A stretch of DNA of 64,000 nucleotides from Streptomyces sp. CB02366 (GCF_001905905.1 NZ_LIVT01000001.1:434001-498000); one strand, 5' to 3'; shown: positions 1 to 9,416, counted from the first letter of the stretch. Notes: generated by a model not told the origin, from the letters alone. Translations and numbers: made by a program.

Positions 1-2
1 CC

Positions 3-2165
3 GCCGAGGAGAAGTTCGGCGTGACGTCCGACAGCGGCACCCTCACCGTCCTGGTCGGCAGGCCGGACGGCGAGCCGCTGACCGGCGCCGACCGGAAGAC
101 CATCGCGTCGGTGGCGAAGGAGCTGGGCGGCCGCCGCGTGACGATGCCGGACCCGGGGGACACCCCGACCACGGCGGACGACCAGATCCCCTTCCTCGTC
201 ACGGACTACTCGCAGACGCCCGAGGTCAGCGTGGGCATGACCGCCCCGGACCGCACCTTCACGCTGCTGTCGGTACGCCTGGAGGGCAACACCGTCGACC
301 CGGGCATGCACAACCTGTTCCGGGAGTTCCGCGAGCAGACCGAGGACGCCTTCGCCGAGGTGCGCCTGCGGACCGGGTTCACCGGCGGCCTCGCCGACCA
401 GGTCGACACCCGCGACGCCGAGGAGCCCACCCAGCGCATCGTCGGCATGCTGATGCTGGGCCTGATCGTGCTGGTGAACGTGCTGGTGTTCCGCAGTGTG
501 TGCGCCGCGCTCATCCCGCTGATCGCGGTCACCGTCGTGGGCGGCGCGGCGACCGGCGTCATCGTCGGCGGCGCCCTGCTCACCGGCACCTCACTCGACA
601 CGTCGACGCCCAGCATGATCAGCGTCGTTCTCATCGGCATCGGCGTCGACTACTTCCTGTTCCTGCTCTTCCGCTTCCGCGAACTCCTGCGGGAGCGCCC
701 CGACGCGCCCCCGCGCGCCGTCGCCGCCGAGGTCGGGGTCCGCGTCGGCACCGCCGTCACCTCCGCCGCCCTCACCATCGTGGCCGCCTTCGCCACCCTG
801 GGCATCGCGACCTACGGCGGGTTCCAGGTGCTCGGCCCCGCCGTGGCCGTGGCCGTACTCGTCATGCTCCTCGCCAGCCTCACGCTGATGCCCGCCCTCC
901 TCGCGGTCACGGGCCGCCGCATGTTCTGGCCCTCCCGCGCCCTGGAGCGCACACCGCGCCCCGGGCTCGCCGGGCGCGTCGGCGACCTCGTGTCCCGCAG
1001 GCCGCTGGCCGCCCTCCTCGCCGGTACCGCCCTGCTCGGCGCGCTCGCGGTGGGGATGACCGGCATCCGCATGGACTTCGGCCAGGGCGGAACCCCCCAG
1101 GAGACCCGGGCCGCCGCCACCGCCGCCGAGATCGCCCGCGCCCTCCCGGCCGGCGTGTCCGACCCGGCCACCGTCTACGTCACGGCCCCCCAGGGCGACC
1201 GCGTCACCCCCCGGTCCCTGGGCGCGCTCTCCGGCGAACTGGCCCGGCTCGAAGGTGTCGGCGAGGTGGGCGCCCCCCTCCTCAACGAGCGGGGCGACGC
1301 CGCCCGCATCGACCTCTACCTGACGTCCGGCTCCCAGACGCAAGCGGCCCGCGACCTGGTCTCGGGGCCGGTCCGCGACACCGTCGCGGCCCACACCCCG
1401 AAGGGTTTCGAAGCCCATGTGGGCGGCACGGCGGCGATCTTCGCGGACCTCTCCACCGCTGTCGACAAGGATCTGCGGACCGTCTTCCCCGTGGCCGCCG
1501 GCCTGATCGCGCTGATCCTGCTCGTGCTGCTGCGCAGCGTGCTCGCCCCGGTCGTCCTGCTGCTCTCGGTGGGGCTGTGCTTCGCCGCCACGCTCGGCGC
1601 CTCGACCCTCGTCTTCCAGCACGCCCTCGACGGGCCCGGCGTCAACTTCGTCCTGCCGCTCGTGCTGTTCCTCTTCGTCGTCGCGATCGGCACCGACTAC
1701 AACATCCTGATCAGCGACCGCCTCCGCGAGGAGATGGAGGGCCCGCGCACGGCCCGCACCGCCGTGGCCCGCGCCGTACGCCACACCGCACCGGCCATCG
1801 CCACCGCGGGCATCGTCCTCGCCGCGTCCTTCGGCAGCCTCGCCGTCGGCTCGAACGCCTCCACCCAGCAGATCGGCTTCGCGACGGGGCTCGGCATCCT
1901 GCTCTCGGCGTTCGTCCTGTCGGTCGTGCTCGTCCCGGCCGCGGCGGCGCTGCTCGGCCGCGGCATCTGGTGGCCGGTACGCCCGGGCGGACGCCGCGTC
2001 CCCACCGATCACGCGGAGCCCGCCGCACCCGCGGGCGCCCCGAACGCGTACGCAGCGCATTCCGCCGCACCCGCAGGCGCCCCGGCCGAGCACGCCCCGC
2101 ACTCCGCCGCGCCCGCAGGCGTCACGAAGGAGCACGCCCCGCACCCCTTCCCGCCCGTCGGCTGA
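3..2165 (+). CDS. MMPL/RND-family transporter (5' partial)
   Basis: Integral-membrane proton-driven exporter of the MMPL branch of the RND superfamily, which typically moves lipids or other hydrophobic compounds. The frame is open from the window edge, so the N-terminus and first TM helix are missing; a GTG at 21 is internal. Two halves are visible, each with a periplasmic loop followed by a helix bundle. Both halves keep the family Asp-Tyr proton-relay motif: GIGVDYFLFLLFRFRE in the first and AIGTDYNILISDRLREE in the second. The cytoplasmic C-terminus carries three 14-residue Ala/Pro/His-rich repeats. A serine hydrolase gene follows 113 bp downstream on the same strand. The substrate cannot be inferred. 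Confidence 0.93.
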   Translation, partial: AEEKFGVTSDSGTLTVLVGRPDGEPLTGADRKTIASVAKELGGRRVTMPDPGDTPTTADDQIPFLVTDYSQTPEVSVGMTAPDRTFTLLSVRLEGNTVDPGMHNLFREFREQTEDAFAEVRLRTGFTGGLADQVDTRDAEEPTQRIVGMLMLGLIVLVNVLVFRSVCAALIPLIAVTVVGGAATGVIVGGALLTGTSLDTSTPSMISVVLIGIGVDYFLFLLFRFRELLRERPDAPPRAVAAEVGVRVGTAVTSAALTIVAAFATLGIATYGGFQVLGPAVAVAVLVMLLASLTLMPALLAVTGRRMFWPSRALERTPRPGLAGRVGDLVSRRPLAALLAGTALLGALAVGMTGIRMDFGQGGTPQETRAAATAAEIARALPAGVSDPATVYVTAPQGDRVTPRSLGALSGELARLEGVGEVGAPLLNERGDAARIDLYLTSGSQTQAARDLVSGPVRDTVAAHTPKGFEAHVGGTAAIFADLSTAVDKDLRTVFPVAAGLIALILLVLLRSVLAPVVLLLSVGLCFAATLGASTLVFQHALDGPGVNFVLPLVLFLFVVAIGTDYNILISDRLREEMEGPRTARTAVARAVRHTAPAIATAGIVLAASFGSLAVGSNASTQQIGFATGLGILLSAFVLSVVLVPAAAALLGRGIWWPVRPGGRRVPTDHAEPAAPAGAPNAYAAHSAAPAGAPAEHAPHSAAPAGVTKEHAPHPFPPVG
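2020..2145 (+). repeat. 42-bp tandem repeat, 3 copies, in the MMPL C-terminus
   Basis: Three copies begin at about 2020, 2062 and 2104 with a 42-bp period, so each adds 14 residues (pattern AAPAGAPxxxAxHS) without breaking frame. The copies have diverged a little, mostly at one or two positions per unit. This repeat forms the soluble tail after the last membrane helix. Confidence 0.8.
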
Positions 2166-2278
2166 CTCCTCCTCGCCCACGCCCCGTCCCCGTCCTGCCC
2201 GAACGGCCGTTCCAGGCCGACCCGGCCCACCTGCCCCCCGACCGACCCATCCGACCGACCCGACCCAAGGGAGCACCC

Positions 2279-3427
2279 ATGTCCGTATCCCCATCCACCC
2301 GGAGCGCGTTCCGCGCGGCCACGCTGACCGCGCTCGCCGCCCTCGCCGCGGGTCTCCTCACCGCCCCCGCCACTGCGGCGCCCCCCGCCCGTACATCCGA
2401 CCCCGTCCAGCGGCAGTTGGACGGCCTGACCCGCGACGGCGTCGCCCCCGGCGCCCTCGCCCACGTCGTGAAGGCCGACGGCGGGGCGCGGCACTACACC
2501 TCCGGCGCGGGCAACCTGGCGACCGGCTCCGCCGTGCCCCGCGGCGGCTCCGTCCGCATCGGCAGCAACACCAAGGCGTTCACCGCGACGGTCGTGCTCC
2601 AGCTGGTCGGCGAGGGCGAGGTCGCCCTCGACGGGCCGGTGGACGCCTACCTCCCGGGCCTGCTGCGCGGCGAGGGCATCGACGGCCGGGCCATCACGGT
2701 CCGTCAGCTCCTCCAGCACACCAGCGGGCTCCCCGAGTACCTGGACCGCCAGGCGGTGCTCACCGATCCGCGCCGCTACTACGAGCCCCGGGAACTCCTC
2801 GACCGCGCCCTCGACCGCCCGGCCGACTTCGCCCCGGGGACGAGGTGGGCCTACAGCAACACCAACTACGTCGTCGCCGGGCTGCTCGTACAGAAGGTCA
2901 CCGGACGCCCGCTGGGCGAGGAGATCAGGAGGCGGATCACCGACCGCGCCGGCCTGCGGCACACCTACCTCCCGGCCCCCGGCGACATGACCGTACGAGG
3001 CAGGCATCCGCACGGCTACCACCGGCTCACCGCCGACGGCCCCTGGCGCGACTACACCGACCTGGACCCCTCGTGGGGGTGGGCGGCGGGCGGCATGGTC
3101 TCCACCGACAGCGACCTCAACCGCTTCTACCGCGCGCTCTTCTCCGGCCGCCTCCTCGCCCCGGCCCAGCTCGCCGAGATGCGCAGGACGGTCCCCGTCG
3201 ACGCCGAGGGCGCGGCCCCCGGCACCCGCTACGGCCTGGGCGTCCAGAGCGTCCCGCTGAGCTGCGGCGGCCGTTACTGGGGGCACGGCGGCGCCCTTCC
3301 CGGCTTCAGCACGTACGGCGGCGTCACCTCGGACGGCCGCGCGGTGAACATCACGGCCACCGCCGTACCGGACGGCAGGGGCGCCGCGCGGGCGACGGCG
3401 GCGGTGGACACGGCGTTCTGCCGCTGA
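2279..3427 (+). CDS. Secreted serine hydrolase (class C beta-lactamase / D-Ala-D-Ala carboxypeptidase family)
   Basis: 382 residues. A Sec signal peptide (about residues 1-32, ending ATAAPP) is followed by a penicillin-recognising serine hydrolase domain. The three active-site motifs are visible: SNTK (Ser-x-x-Lys nucleophile), YSN (the Tyr-x-Asn element, in WAYSNTNYVVAG) and HGG (GHGGALPGF) in place of KTG. It probably hydrolyses D-Ala peptides or esters outside the cell; whether it acts on beta-lactams cannot be told. The ATG at 2279 is chosen because AAGGGAG lies just upstream and the signal peptide starts there. A GC-rich hairpin follows the stop. Confidence 0.9.
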   Translation: MSVSPSTRSAFRAATLTALAALAAGLLTAPATAAPPARTSDPVQRQLDGLTRDGVAPGALAHVVKADGGARHYTSGAGNLATGSAVPRGGSVRIGSNTKAFTATVVLQLVGEGEVALDGPVDAYLPGLLRGEGIDGRAITVRQLLQHTSGLPEYLDRQAVLTDPRRYYEPRELLDRALDRPADFAPGTRWAYSNTNYVVAGLLVQKVTGRPLGEEIRRRITDRAGLRHTYLPAPGDMTVRGRHPHGYHRLTADGPWRDYTDLDPSWGWAAGGMVSTDSDLNRFYRALFSGRLLAPAQLAEMRRTVPVDAEGAAPGTRYGLGVQSVPLSCGGRYWGHGGALPGFSTYGGVTSDGRAVNITATAVPDGRGAARATAAVDTAFCR

Positions 3428-3430
3428 GGG

Positions 3431-3466
3431 GGGGGCGGCGGCCCCCGGCGCGGCCGGGCCGCCCCC
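3431..3466 (+). terminator. GC-rich hairpin after the serine hydrolase
   Basis: GGGGGCGGC pairs with GCCGCCCCC across an 18-base loop just after the TGA. There is no U-tract, which is usual for actinobacterial terminators. Confidence 0.5.
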
Positions 3467-3525
3467 ACCGCGTGCGGGCCGGGGGCGGGCTTGTCACCCC
3501 GGCCGCGGGGCCCCACCATCGCAGA

Positions 3526-4173
3526 ATGGCGTTGACAGAGGCGATTCTCGCGCTGGTGAGCGGTCTGGGCGGAGCGGGCATCGGCGCCGCGGGCGCCTCC
3601 CTGGTACAACGTGCGAAACGACGGGATGACGCGGCGGCGGCTGCCGCGGCGGCGGACCGGGCCGAAGCGGCGCTGGCGTCGGAGGTCGTGGCCACGGCGA
3701 GGGCCGAGATCCGTGCGTGGTGGACCAACGCCCAGCGCGTCCTCGGGAGCCTGCAAGGAGGCCGCTGCCTGTCCGCCGCCGAGTACGAGGCGCAGGTGCG
3801 GGAGGAGCTGAAGGGCTTCACGAGCGCGTTCTACCGGATCCCGGTCCGCGTCCATCCGGAGCGCACCGGCTCCCCGCGCCCGCGGTCCTTCGCCGACCAC
3901 GTCACCGCCGTGTCCAACCGCATCGTCGAGGCCGTCCACCGGGGCGAGTCGGGCCGGGTGGCGGGCGGGGAGCTGGCCGATCTGTGGAACGAGGGCTTCG
4001 CCGCCCACCGGGAGATCGCCGTCTACCTGGTGCGGTGCGCCGAGAACGCGTCCGGACGCCCCTACCCCGCCGGTTCGGCGGGCAGCGGGTACCCGCTGCC
4101 CGCCCCCGGCCCCCCGCCGGACGGCCTGCTCAGTCCTCACAGTCATCCGGACGGCCCTCCTGAACCGAACTGA
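3526..4173 (+). CDS. Hypothetical N-terminally membrane-anchored protein
   Basis: 215 residues, family not recognised. Residues 5-30 form a Gly/Ala-rich hydrophobic segment (LALVSGLGGAGIGAAGASLV), followed by a basic stop-transfer patch (QRAKRRDD) and an Ala-rich helical stretch, so the bulk of the protein is probably cytoplasmic. The middle is helical with charged residues; the last 35 residues are Pro/Gly/Ser-rich and look disordered. The start is the ATG at 3526. It lies alone between a serine hydrolase and a phosphatase gene. No catalytic motif is visible. Confidence 0.75.
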   Translation: MALTEAILALVSGLGGAGIGAAGASLVQRAKRRDDAAAAAAAADRAEAALASEVVATARAEIRAWWTNAQRVLGSLQGGRCLSAAEYEAQVREELKGFTSAFYRIPVRVHPERTGSPRPRSFADHVTAVSNRIVEAVHRGESGRVAGGELADLWNEGFAAHREIAVYLVRCAENASGRPYPAGSAGSGYPLPAPGPPPDGLLSPHSHPDGPPEPN

Positions 4174-4545
4174 CGGGGGCGCGGGCAGGCCCCCGCTCCG
4201 GCGCGTCCTCGGCGCCCTTCCGGAGGCTGCGGGCAGCCCGTCCCGCACGCCTGCCGACGGGCGGGGTCCACGCCCGTGCCCCGCTACGGCACTGCCGACA
4301 CCTCCGCCCGGCTCGCCTTCCCGCGGACCGGGCTCGCCACCGCCCCCCATCCCGCGCACGGTGATCGACCCGGTGTGAGGGCAGGGGGAGCCGCCTGGGC
4401 GCCCGCGGACGTCCCGCACCCCCGGGCAGCGCGCTGCACACCCCCTTATCAGACGCTGTGTACGGATACATCCGCCCAGTTTCAGGAGCGATGCGATGAG
4501 CGGGGCCCGAGAGGGCATAAGCATTTTCTACCTGAGGAGGCTGTG
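4174..4545. other. Gene-free stretch upstream of the PP2C phosphatase
   Basis: 372 bp. The frame of the phosphatase stays open back to 4276, but the extra sequence is low-complexity and has no ribosome-binding site, so it is read as leader DNA. The AT-richer part around 4440-4530 is the likely promoter region; no convincing -35/-10 pair or repeat was found. Confidence 0.4.
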
Positions 4546-5736
4546 GTGGGTGATCGGACGGGAGTGGCCGCGGTGCTTGCGGCAGCGGAGGATGCCGCAC
4601 CGGTGGATTCGCTCGACGTCGTGGCGCGCGACCTGCGCACCCGGTTCGGGGCCCGGTACGTGTCGTTCCTCTTCGTGGACGTGGTCGGCAGACGCATGCT
4701 GCGGGTCAACGACATGGACGGCTCCTCCCAGGAGCCCCGGCCCGAGCAGGTTTCCCTCGCCGGCAGCGGCATCTACGACGAGGTCCTGCGGGCGCAGAAG
4801 GCGATGCAGGTGGAGGGGGGCGGCCGGGGCCGGCGCGTGCTCGCCCCCGTGACCAACCGCGGTGACACCATCGGCGTGCTGGAACTGTTCCTGGACGCCG
4901 TCACCGAGGACGTGCTGGCCCAGGTCGAGGAGGCCGCGCACGCGCTGGCCTACATCATCGTCACCGATCGCCGCTTCACCGACCTCTACCACTGGGGCAA
5001 CCGCACCACACCGGTCAGCCTGGCGGCGGAGATCCAGCGCCAGCTCCTTCCCTCCGCCCCCTCCTGCGACGCGGCCGAGTTCGCCCTCGCGGGAGCCCTG
5101 GTGCCGGCGTCCGACATCGCCGGGGACACCTACGACTACAGCCTCGACACCGACGCCCTCCACCTGTCCGTCACCGACGCCATGGGCCACGACGTCAACG
5201 CGTCCCTCATCGCCACCCTCGTCGTGAACGCCTCGCGCGGCGCACGCCGCTCCGGGGCGGACCTCCCCGAACAGGCCCGCCGGATGCATCAGGCGCTCCT
5301 CGACCACGGGGACAGCGCCTTCGCCACCGGCCAACTGCTCCGCATCTCCCTGGACGGGAGCCATGCCCGCCTCGTCAACGCCGGCCACCCCGGGCCGCTC
5401 CGGCTGCGCGACGGGTCGGTCGAGGAGATCGGCCTGCGGGTCGACATGCCCTTCGGCTTCCCCAAACAGGGCTCCTACCAGGTGCAGGAGCTCGACCTGC
5501 GCCCCGGCGACCGCCTCGTGCTGTACACGGACGGCGTGCAGGAACGCGACGCGGAGGTGGTCGACCTGCCCGGGCTCCTCCTGGAGACCGCCGCCGACCA
5601 CCCGCGCGAGGTGGTCCGCACGATGGTCACCGCGGTCGCCGAAGCCTACGGGGGCCAGCCGCCCAAGGACGACGCCACCGTCCTGTGCCTGGACTGGTAC
5701 GGCCCCCGGGGCGGGACCGGCCGGACGGCCACCTGA
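4546..5736 (+). CDS. GAF-PP2C (SpoIIE/RsbU-type) serine phosphatase
   Basis: 396 residues. The N-terminal part (about 15-165) looks like a GAF sensor fold ([35 protein letters not shown]). A linker with the family signature [14 protein letters not shown] leads into a PP2C/SpoIIE phosphatase domain (about 185-390) with metal-site residues in [19 protein letters not shown] and the C-terminal [11 protein letters not shown]. Such enzymes dephosphorylate anti-sigma-factor antagonists in partner-switching cascades. There is no fused HATPase, unlike the larger paralogue at 28.2-30.9 kb. GTG 4546 is preferred because GAGGAG ends six bases upstream; GTG 4543 is possible. Confidence 0.85.
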   Translation: MGDRTGVAAVLAAAEDAAPVDSLDVVARDLRTRFGARYVSFLFVDVVGRRMLRVNDMDGSSQEPRPEQVSLAGSGIYDEVLRAQKAMQVEGGGRGRRVLAPVTNRGDTIGVLELFLDAVTEDVLAQVEEAAHALAYIIVTDRRFTDLYHWGNRTTPVSLAAEIQRQLLPSAPSCDAAEFALAGALVPASDIAGDTYDYSLDTDALHLSVTDAMGHDVNASLIATLVVNASRGARRSGADLPEQARRMHQALLDHGDSAFATGQLLRISLDGSHARLVNAGHPGPLRLRDGSVEEIGLRVDMPFGFPKQGSYQVQELDLRPGDRLVLYTDGVQERDAEVVDLPGLLLETAADHPREVVRTMVTAVAEAYGGQPPKDDATVLCLDWYGPRGGTGRTAT

Positions 5737-5809
5737 GCCCCCGGCGCCCCCGCGCGGCCCGGCGGACGGCACGACCGGGGAGCGAGCGCTCCCCTCAGGA
5801 GGGCTCCCG

Positions 5810-6826
5810 TCAGGCGGCGGGGGCGAGCCGTTCCCCGAAGAACCGCGTCCGCCGCGCGTCGAGTTCCGCCGCCTCGGCCGCCATTCCCCGGTACGCGAAG
5901 TGCCCCGCCGTCAGCACCTGGAGTTCGCGCTCCCCGGCCAGCGCGTTGTGTACGGCGAACTGGCCCGGCGGCGGCACGGACGGGTCGAACAGGGCGGCCG
6001 CGACCAGCGTGGGCAGGGTCAGCCGGGTCGCCGCCGTCGCCGCGTCGAAGTAGCGCAGGACGTCCGTGACGTCGGGGTGTTCGCGGTGGTGCCCACGCAC
6101 CGCTTCGCCGCTGCCCGCGCACGGCAGCGTCAGGCGCAGCGGGTGGTTGCCGAAGGTGGGGACGGTGAGCTGGGCCGCGCCGAAGCGGTCGTCCCAGGGC
6201 AGTGCGAGGGCCCCGAGTCCGCCGCCGAAGCTCTCACCGAGGTAGCCGAGGCGAGGCCCGCCCGGCTCCCCGGCCGACGCCAGTTCCGGTACGAGCGCGG
6301 TGAGGGCGGAGGCGGCGCACCAGAGGTCGGCCGCGCAGTCGCCGAGGACGTACGTGTCGCGGGAGCCGATGCCGTGCAGGACGTGCGCGTCGGCCAGGTC
6401 GGGGATGCCGTCCACCCGGCCCCGCTCCCCCATGCCCCGTACGCACGGCAGGATCGCGGCGGCCCCGGGCAGCGGTGGCGGAAGGTCCCGGCCGGGCCCC
6501 TGGCGGCCGCCGTAACCGTGCCCGACGACGAATCCGTACCGGACGGGCCCCTCGGCGGGCAGGGCGAGCCAGCCGCCGAGCCGGACGCCGCCCACGGAGG
6601 TGAAGGCGACGCCGTGGATCGCCACCCCGTCGCGCTCCTCCTCCACCGGACCGAGAACCGGCCGCGGGTCCACGGCGCGGGCTCGCGCGTACCGGCCCCG
6701 CCAGAACGCGTCGAAGTCCTCGGGGGCGGGTGGCGCGGGGACGGTCAGCAGGGCGTCCGGCGCGTCGTAGTACCCGTAGGCGGGGTCGAACGGGAAGTCG
6801 TGGGAGAGCGGGCGGGATGAGGCCAT
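5810..6826 (-). CDS. Acetylxylan esterase / cephalosporin-C deacetylase (CE7 family)
   Basis: 338 residues, alpha/beta-hydrolase fold. The CE7 hallmarks are in order: an RGxG motif (CVRGMGERG), the nucleophile elbow GESFGGG, a late Asp in FDPSVPP and the catalytic His in AGHFAYRG. No signal peptide is visible, so it probably acts in the cytoplasm, removing acetyl groups from imported acetylated sugars or xylo-oligosaccharides. The start at 6826 gives the normal family N-terminus; the frame remains open for 43 more codons upstream but that part is low-complexity. It stands alone, convergent with the phosphatase gene. Confidence 0.85.
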   Translation of the reverse strand: MASSRPLSHDFPFDPAYGYYDAPDALLTVPAPPAPEDFDAFWRGRYARARAVDPRPVLGPVEEERDGVAIHGVAFTSVGGVRLGGWLALPAEGPVRYGFVVGHGYGGRQGPGRDLPPPLPGAAAILPCVRGMGERGRVDGIPDLADAHVLHGIGSRDTYVLGDCAADLWCAASALTALVPELASAGEPGGPRLGYLGESFGGGLGALALPWDDRFGAAQLTVPTFGNHPLRLTLPCAGSGEAVRGHHREHPDVTDVLRYFDAATAATRLTLPTLVAAALFDPSVPPPGQFAVHNALAGERELQVLTAGHFAYRGMAAEAAELDARRTRFFGERLAPAA

Positions 6827-7002
6827 GCCGCGAGGGTAGACGCCGCGTCCCCGCCCAGATCTCCCACGCGGACCACGGACGGGGTTGACGGACGGGGCCA
6901 CCGGCACGGACCACCGCCACGGGCCACGACGGACGGGGCCACCGGCACGGATCACCGGCGCGGATCACGGACGGGAACCACCGGCCGGGTCTCCGCAACG
7001 CG

Positions 7003-8279
7003 TCACGGACGGGGCCCGTCGGCAGTCCGCCCGCCGACCGCCCCGCCCCCTTCTGCCGAGCGCCCCGGCCGGCGGACGGCCGGAGGTCCGAGGACGGGCA
7101 CCGGGCGGTCCGGGGTATCCAGCCACGGCGTATGCGTGCCGTCAGGGGCGACGGTCAGCCCGAACCGCTCCGGCCCGGGGCGCCCGGCCTCGCGCCACCA
7201 GCCGTACGCGGCCTCGACCAGGCTCCACAGCCGGTGCGGCCCGTGCTCCCACACGGTGAAACGGTCGGCGGTCCGCCGCCCGTCCAGGTCCACGGCCGCC
7301 CAGGAGGCGGCGTCGGTGGTGGCCAGCCACAGGCGGGAGGCGACGCCTTCCACGGCGGGGTTCTCGTGCCAGGTCCGCCAGACTCCGGGCAGTTGCAGGC
7401 CGATCGCGAACTGCGCGGCCCAGTCCTCCCCCGCGACCGCCTCGGGCGCCAGCCGGGTCGCGGACTCCTCCGGTACGTGGCTGTCCCGCACCACGTCGCG
7501 GTAGATCCGCAGGTCCGTACGCTGCCCCCGCATCAGCATGAACGCCGAGTGCGGCATGAAGAAGCCCGCCGCGCCCCCGTATCCGTCGACGGTGAGCCTC
7601 AGCAGCCCGTAGCAGAACCACGGCGACTCCCACGGTACGAGGACAGTCCCGCCCGGCCGGGTCTGCGCGATCCACGCCGGGGGCCGGCCCGTACGGAACA
7701 GGTCGCGATGACCCGGTCGTACGGGGCGCCGGCCTCGACGCCCCGCGCCCCGTCGCCCTGGAGCGCCCGTGCGTCGAGCCCCGCGCCCGCGAGACGGTCC
7801 GCCGCCCCGGCCGCCAGCTCCGGGTCCACCTCGATGGTGGTCACCCGGCCGGGCCCGAGGCGGTGTGCGAGGAGCGCCGCGTTCCACCCGGTGCCCGTAC
7901 CGATCTCCAGGACGCGGTGGGCCGCCCGCACGTCCAGCAGGTCGAGCATGCGGAAGACGATGGAGGGGGCGGAGGCCGAACACGAGGCCCAGCGCTCCCC
8001 CGGCGCGGCGGTGGCCCCGTCGTTGACCTGGGTGACGACGGCGGTGTCGGCGTAGGCGTGGCGCAGCCACTCCGCCGGGGCCGCCTCCCGGTCGCACTCC
8101 AGCAGGTCGTCCCCCACCCAGACGGTGCCGGGCAGGAAGGCGTGCCGGGGCACACCCCGGAAGGCGGCCTCCCACACCGGGGCCATCGGCGCGCCCAGGC
8201 TCTCGTTCACCGAACCGAACAGTCCGGCGGCCAGGGAGGACACGTCGGCGGCTTGCTCGTCCGCTCCGTTCAGCTCCAT
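7003..8279 (-). pseudogene. Protein-L-isoaspartate-methyltransferase-like enzyme, frameshifted (imiditide-type maturase candidate)
   Basis: A SAM-dependent methyltransferase of the PIMT family split over two frames. Frame 1 from the ATG at 8279 encodes the N-terminal part with SAM motif I (VLEIGTGTGWNAALLAHRLG), the acidic SAM-ribose loop (TIEVDPEL) and PYDRVIATCSV. The sequence then shifts to WIAQTRPGGTVLVPW and an actinobacterial C-terminal extension ending at 7003. Adding one G to the GGGGG run at 7679-7683 joins both parts as CSVRAGPPAW with family-normal spacing, giving 425 residues. The start lies 11 bp after the stop of a Lys/Gly-rich 43-residue peptide, suggesting a precursor-maturase pair. 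It could be a recent inactivation or a sequence error. Confidence 0.75.
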
Positions 8280-8290
8280 CCGCGAGGCCC

Positions 8291-8422
8291 CTACTTCCCC
8301 TTGTGCTTCGGCTCCGGCGCGGGCTTCGCGGTGTCCGAGGACGGCTTGGCCGTACCCGGGTCCTTGCCCCCGGCGTGCTTTCCGTCGCCACCGCCGCCGC
8401 CTTTGCCCGTTCCCCAACCCAT
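8291..8422 (-). CDS. Lys/Gly-rich 43-residue peptide, candidate RiPP (imiditide-like) precursor
   Basis: 43 residues starting MGWGTGKGGGGGDGKH and ending PEPKHKGK. It holds 8 Lys and 2 His against 3 Asp and 1 Glu, so it is clearly basic, and is rich in Gly and Pro. Asp13 is followed by Gly14, the sequence context most prone to aspartimide formation. AGAGGA lies at 8438-8433, 10 bases before the ATG. It is co-directional with, and 11 bp from, a PIMT-like methyltransferase gene. In imiditide clusters a stand-alone PIMT homologue methylates one Asp of a basic precursor, which then closes to aspartimide; assignment to that class is inference. It is not secreted by any visible signal. Confidence 0.6.
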   Translation of the reverse strand: MGWGTGKGGGGGDGKHAGGKDPGTAKPSSDTAKPAPEPKHKGK

Positions 8423-8567
8423 GGCTTTCGGTTCCTCTCCCCTGGTCCGGTGGTGAGCGTCCGGGGCCGCATCGCGCACGCGGTCGCCCCCGCGCTTCAG
8501 GGCGATGCGTCGAACGTAAGGAAGCAGCGGGCAGGGAAGCCACGTTGTTGCACGCAGTTGCACGAAT

Positions 8568-9416
8568 TCACCGGAGAGAGTCCAGAGCAGCCATGATCAA
8601 CGCGCGTGCGTCCGCGCCGTAGACGGCCATCTCCGCAAGCTCGGCGAAGGTGTCGGCATACATCGCGACCTCGCTGGGCTGCGTGAGCGTGAGATATCCG
8701 GAGACCAGCTCGACATTGGCCTGTGCGCTGTCGAAGATCCAGAAGCCTTCCACAGGCATTCTGGAGCGCTCCGCGTTCATCGGGACCACACCGAGGCTGA
8801 CGTTGGGCAGAGAACCCACGGTGAGAAGGTGACCGAGCTGCCCGACGAGTACGTCCGTACCGCCGATGCCGTTCCGCAGGACCGACTCCTCCATGAGGAA
8901 GGCGAAGCGACGTCCTGCCTCGTACAGCACGCGCTGCCGCCCCACGCGTGCGGCCACGGCCTCCGCGACGTCGTCGACCTCTACACGCCGTCGCTGCACA
9001 GCACGCAGCACTGCCTCGGTGTACCCGCGCGTCTGGATGAGGCCCGGTACGAACCAGGAGGAGTAGGCCCGGAAGCGCCGGGTGCGCTCGAACAGCGGCA
9101 ACCGTGATTCCTGTGCCTGTTTGAGCCCGGCTTGTTCCATCCGCCTCCAACCGACCCACATTCCTTCGGCGCTCCGGAGCGCCGCGAGGAGGTCGGCGGT
9201 CTGGTCCTCCGCCCCGCACGCCCGGCACCAGGCCCGGATGTCACCGGTCGACGGGGGCGTGCGGGCGTTCATGATCCGGGAGGACTTCGATGGGTGCCAG
9301 CCACAGCGAACGGCGATCTCGCGCCCGGTGAGCCCGGCGTCGCGGGCGAGGCCGGCGAGCCGGTCCGCGAGAATCCGCCGGGCCTGCTGTGCGCTTGAGG
9401 AAGGGGATTCGACCAT
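8568..9416 (-). CDS. XRE-family regulator with DUF5753 domain
   Basis: 282 residues. The N-terminal helix-turn-helix (about 15-65: LADRLAGLARDAGLTGREIA...HPSKSSRIMN) is followed by a DUF5753 ligand/partner domain (about 100-278) with the family signature FVPGLIQTRGYTEAV and RQ..L. Such proteins are DNA-binding regulators frequently paired with a DUF397 protein, but none is next to this gene. It is 145 bp upstream of the peptide/methyltransferase pair in the same direction and 12 bp downstream of the DUF6879 gene, so it may belong to one long minus-strand transcription unit and control the peptide locus. Confidence 0.88.
   Translation of the reverse strand: MVESPSSSAQQARRILADRLAGLARDAGLTGREIAVRCGWHPSKSSRIMNARTPPSTGDIRAWCRACGAEDQTADLLAALRSAEGMWVGWRRMEQAGLKQAQESRLPLFERTRRFRAYSSWFVPGLIQTRGYTEAVLRAVQRRRVEVDDVAEAVAARVGRQRVLYEAGRRFAFLMEESVLRNGIGGTDVLVGQLGHLLTVGSLPNVSLGVVPMNAERSRMPVEGFWIFDSAQANVELVSGYLTLTQPSEVAMYADTFAELAEMAVYGADARALIMAALDSLR

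Noticed and set aside
500..2278. Long open frame out of phase with the MMPL gene
   Set aside because: It is an overlap artefact of high GC: the residues are Arg/Pro/His-rich with no family pattern, and only its 3' part from 2279 (the serine hydrolase) is real.
4528..5772. Long minus-strand frame opposite the PP2C phosphatase
   Set aside because: Composition is typical of antisense reading of GC-rich codons, with no recognisable domain, while the plus strand encodes clear motifs throughout.
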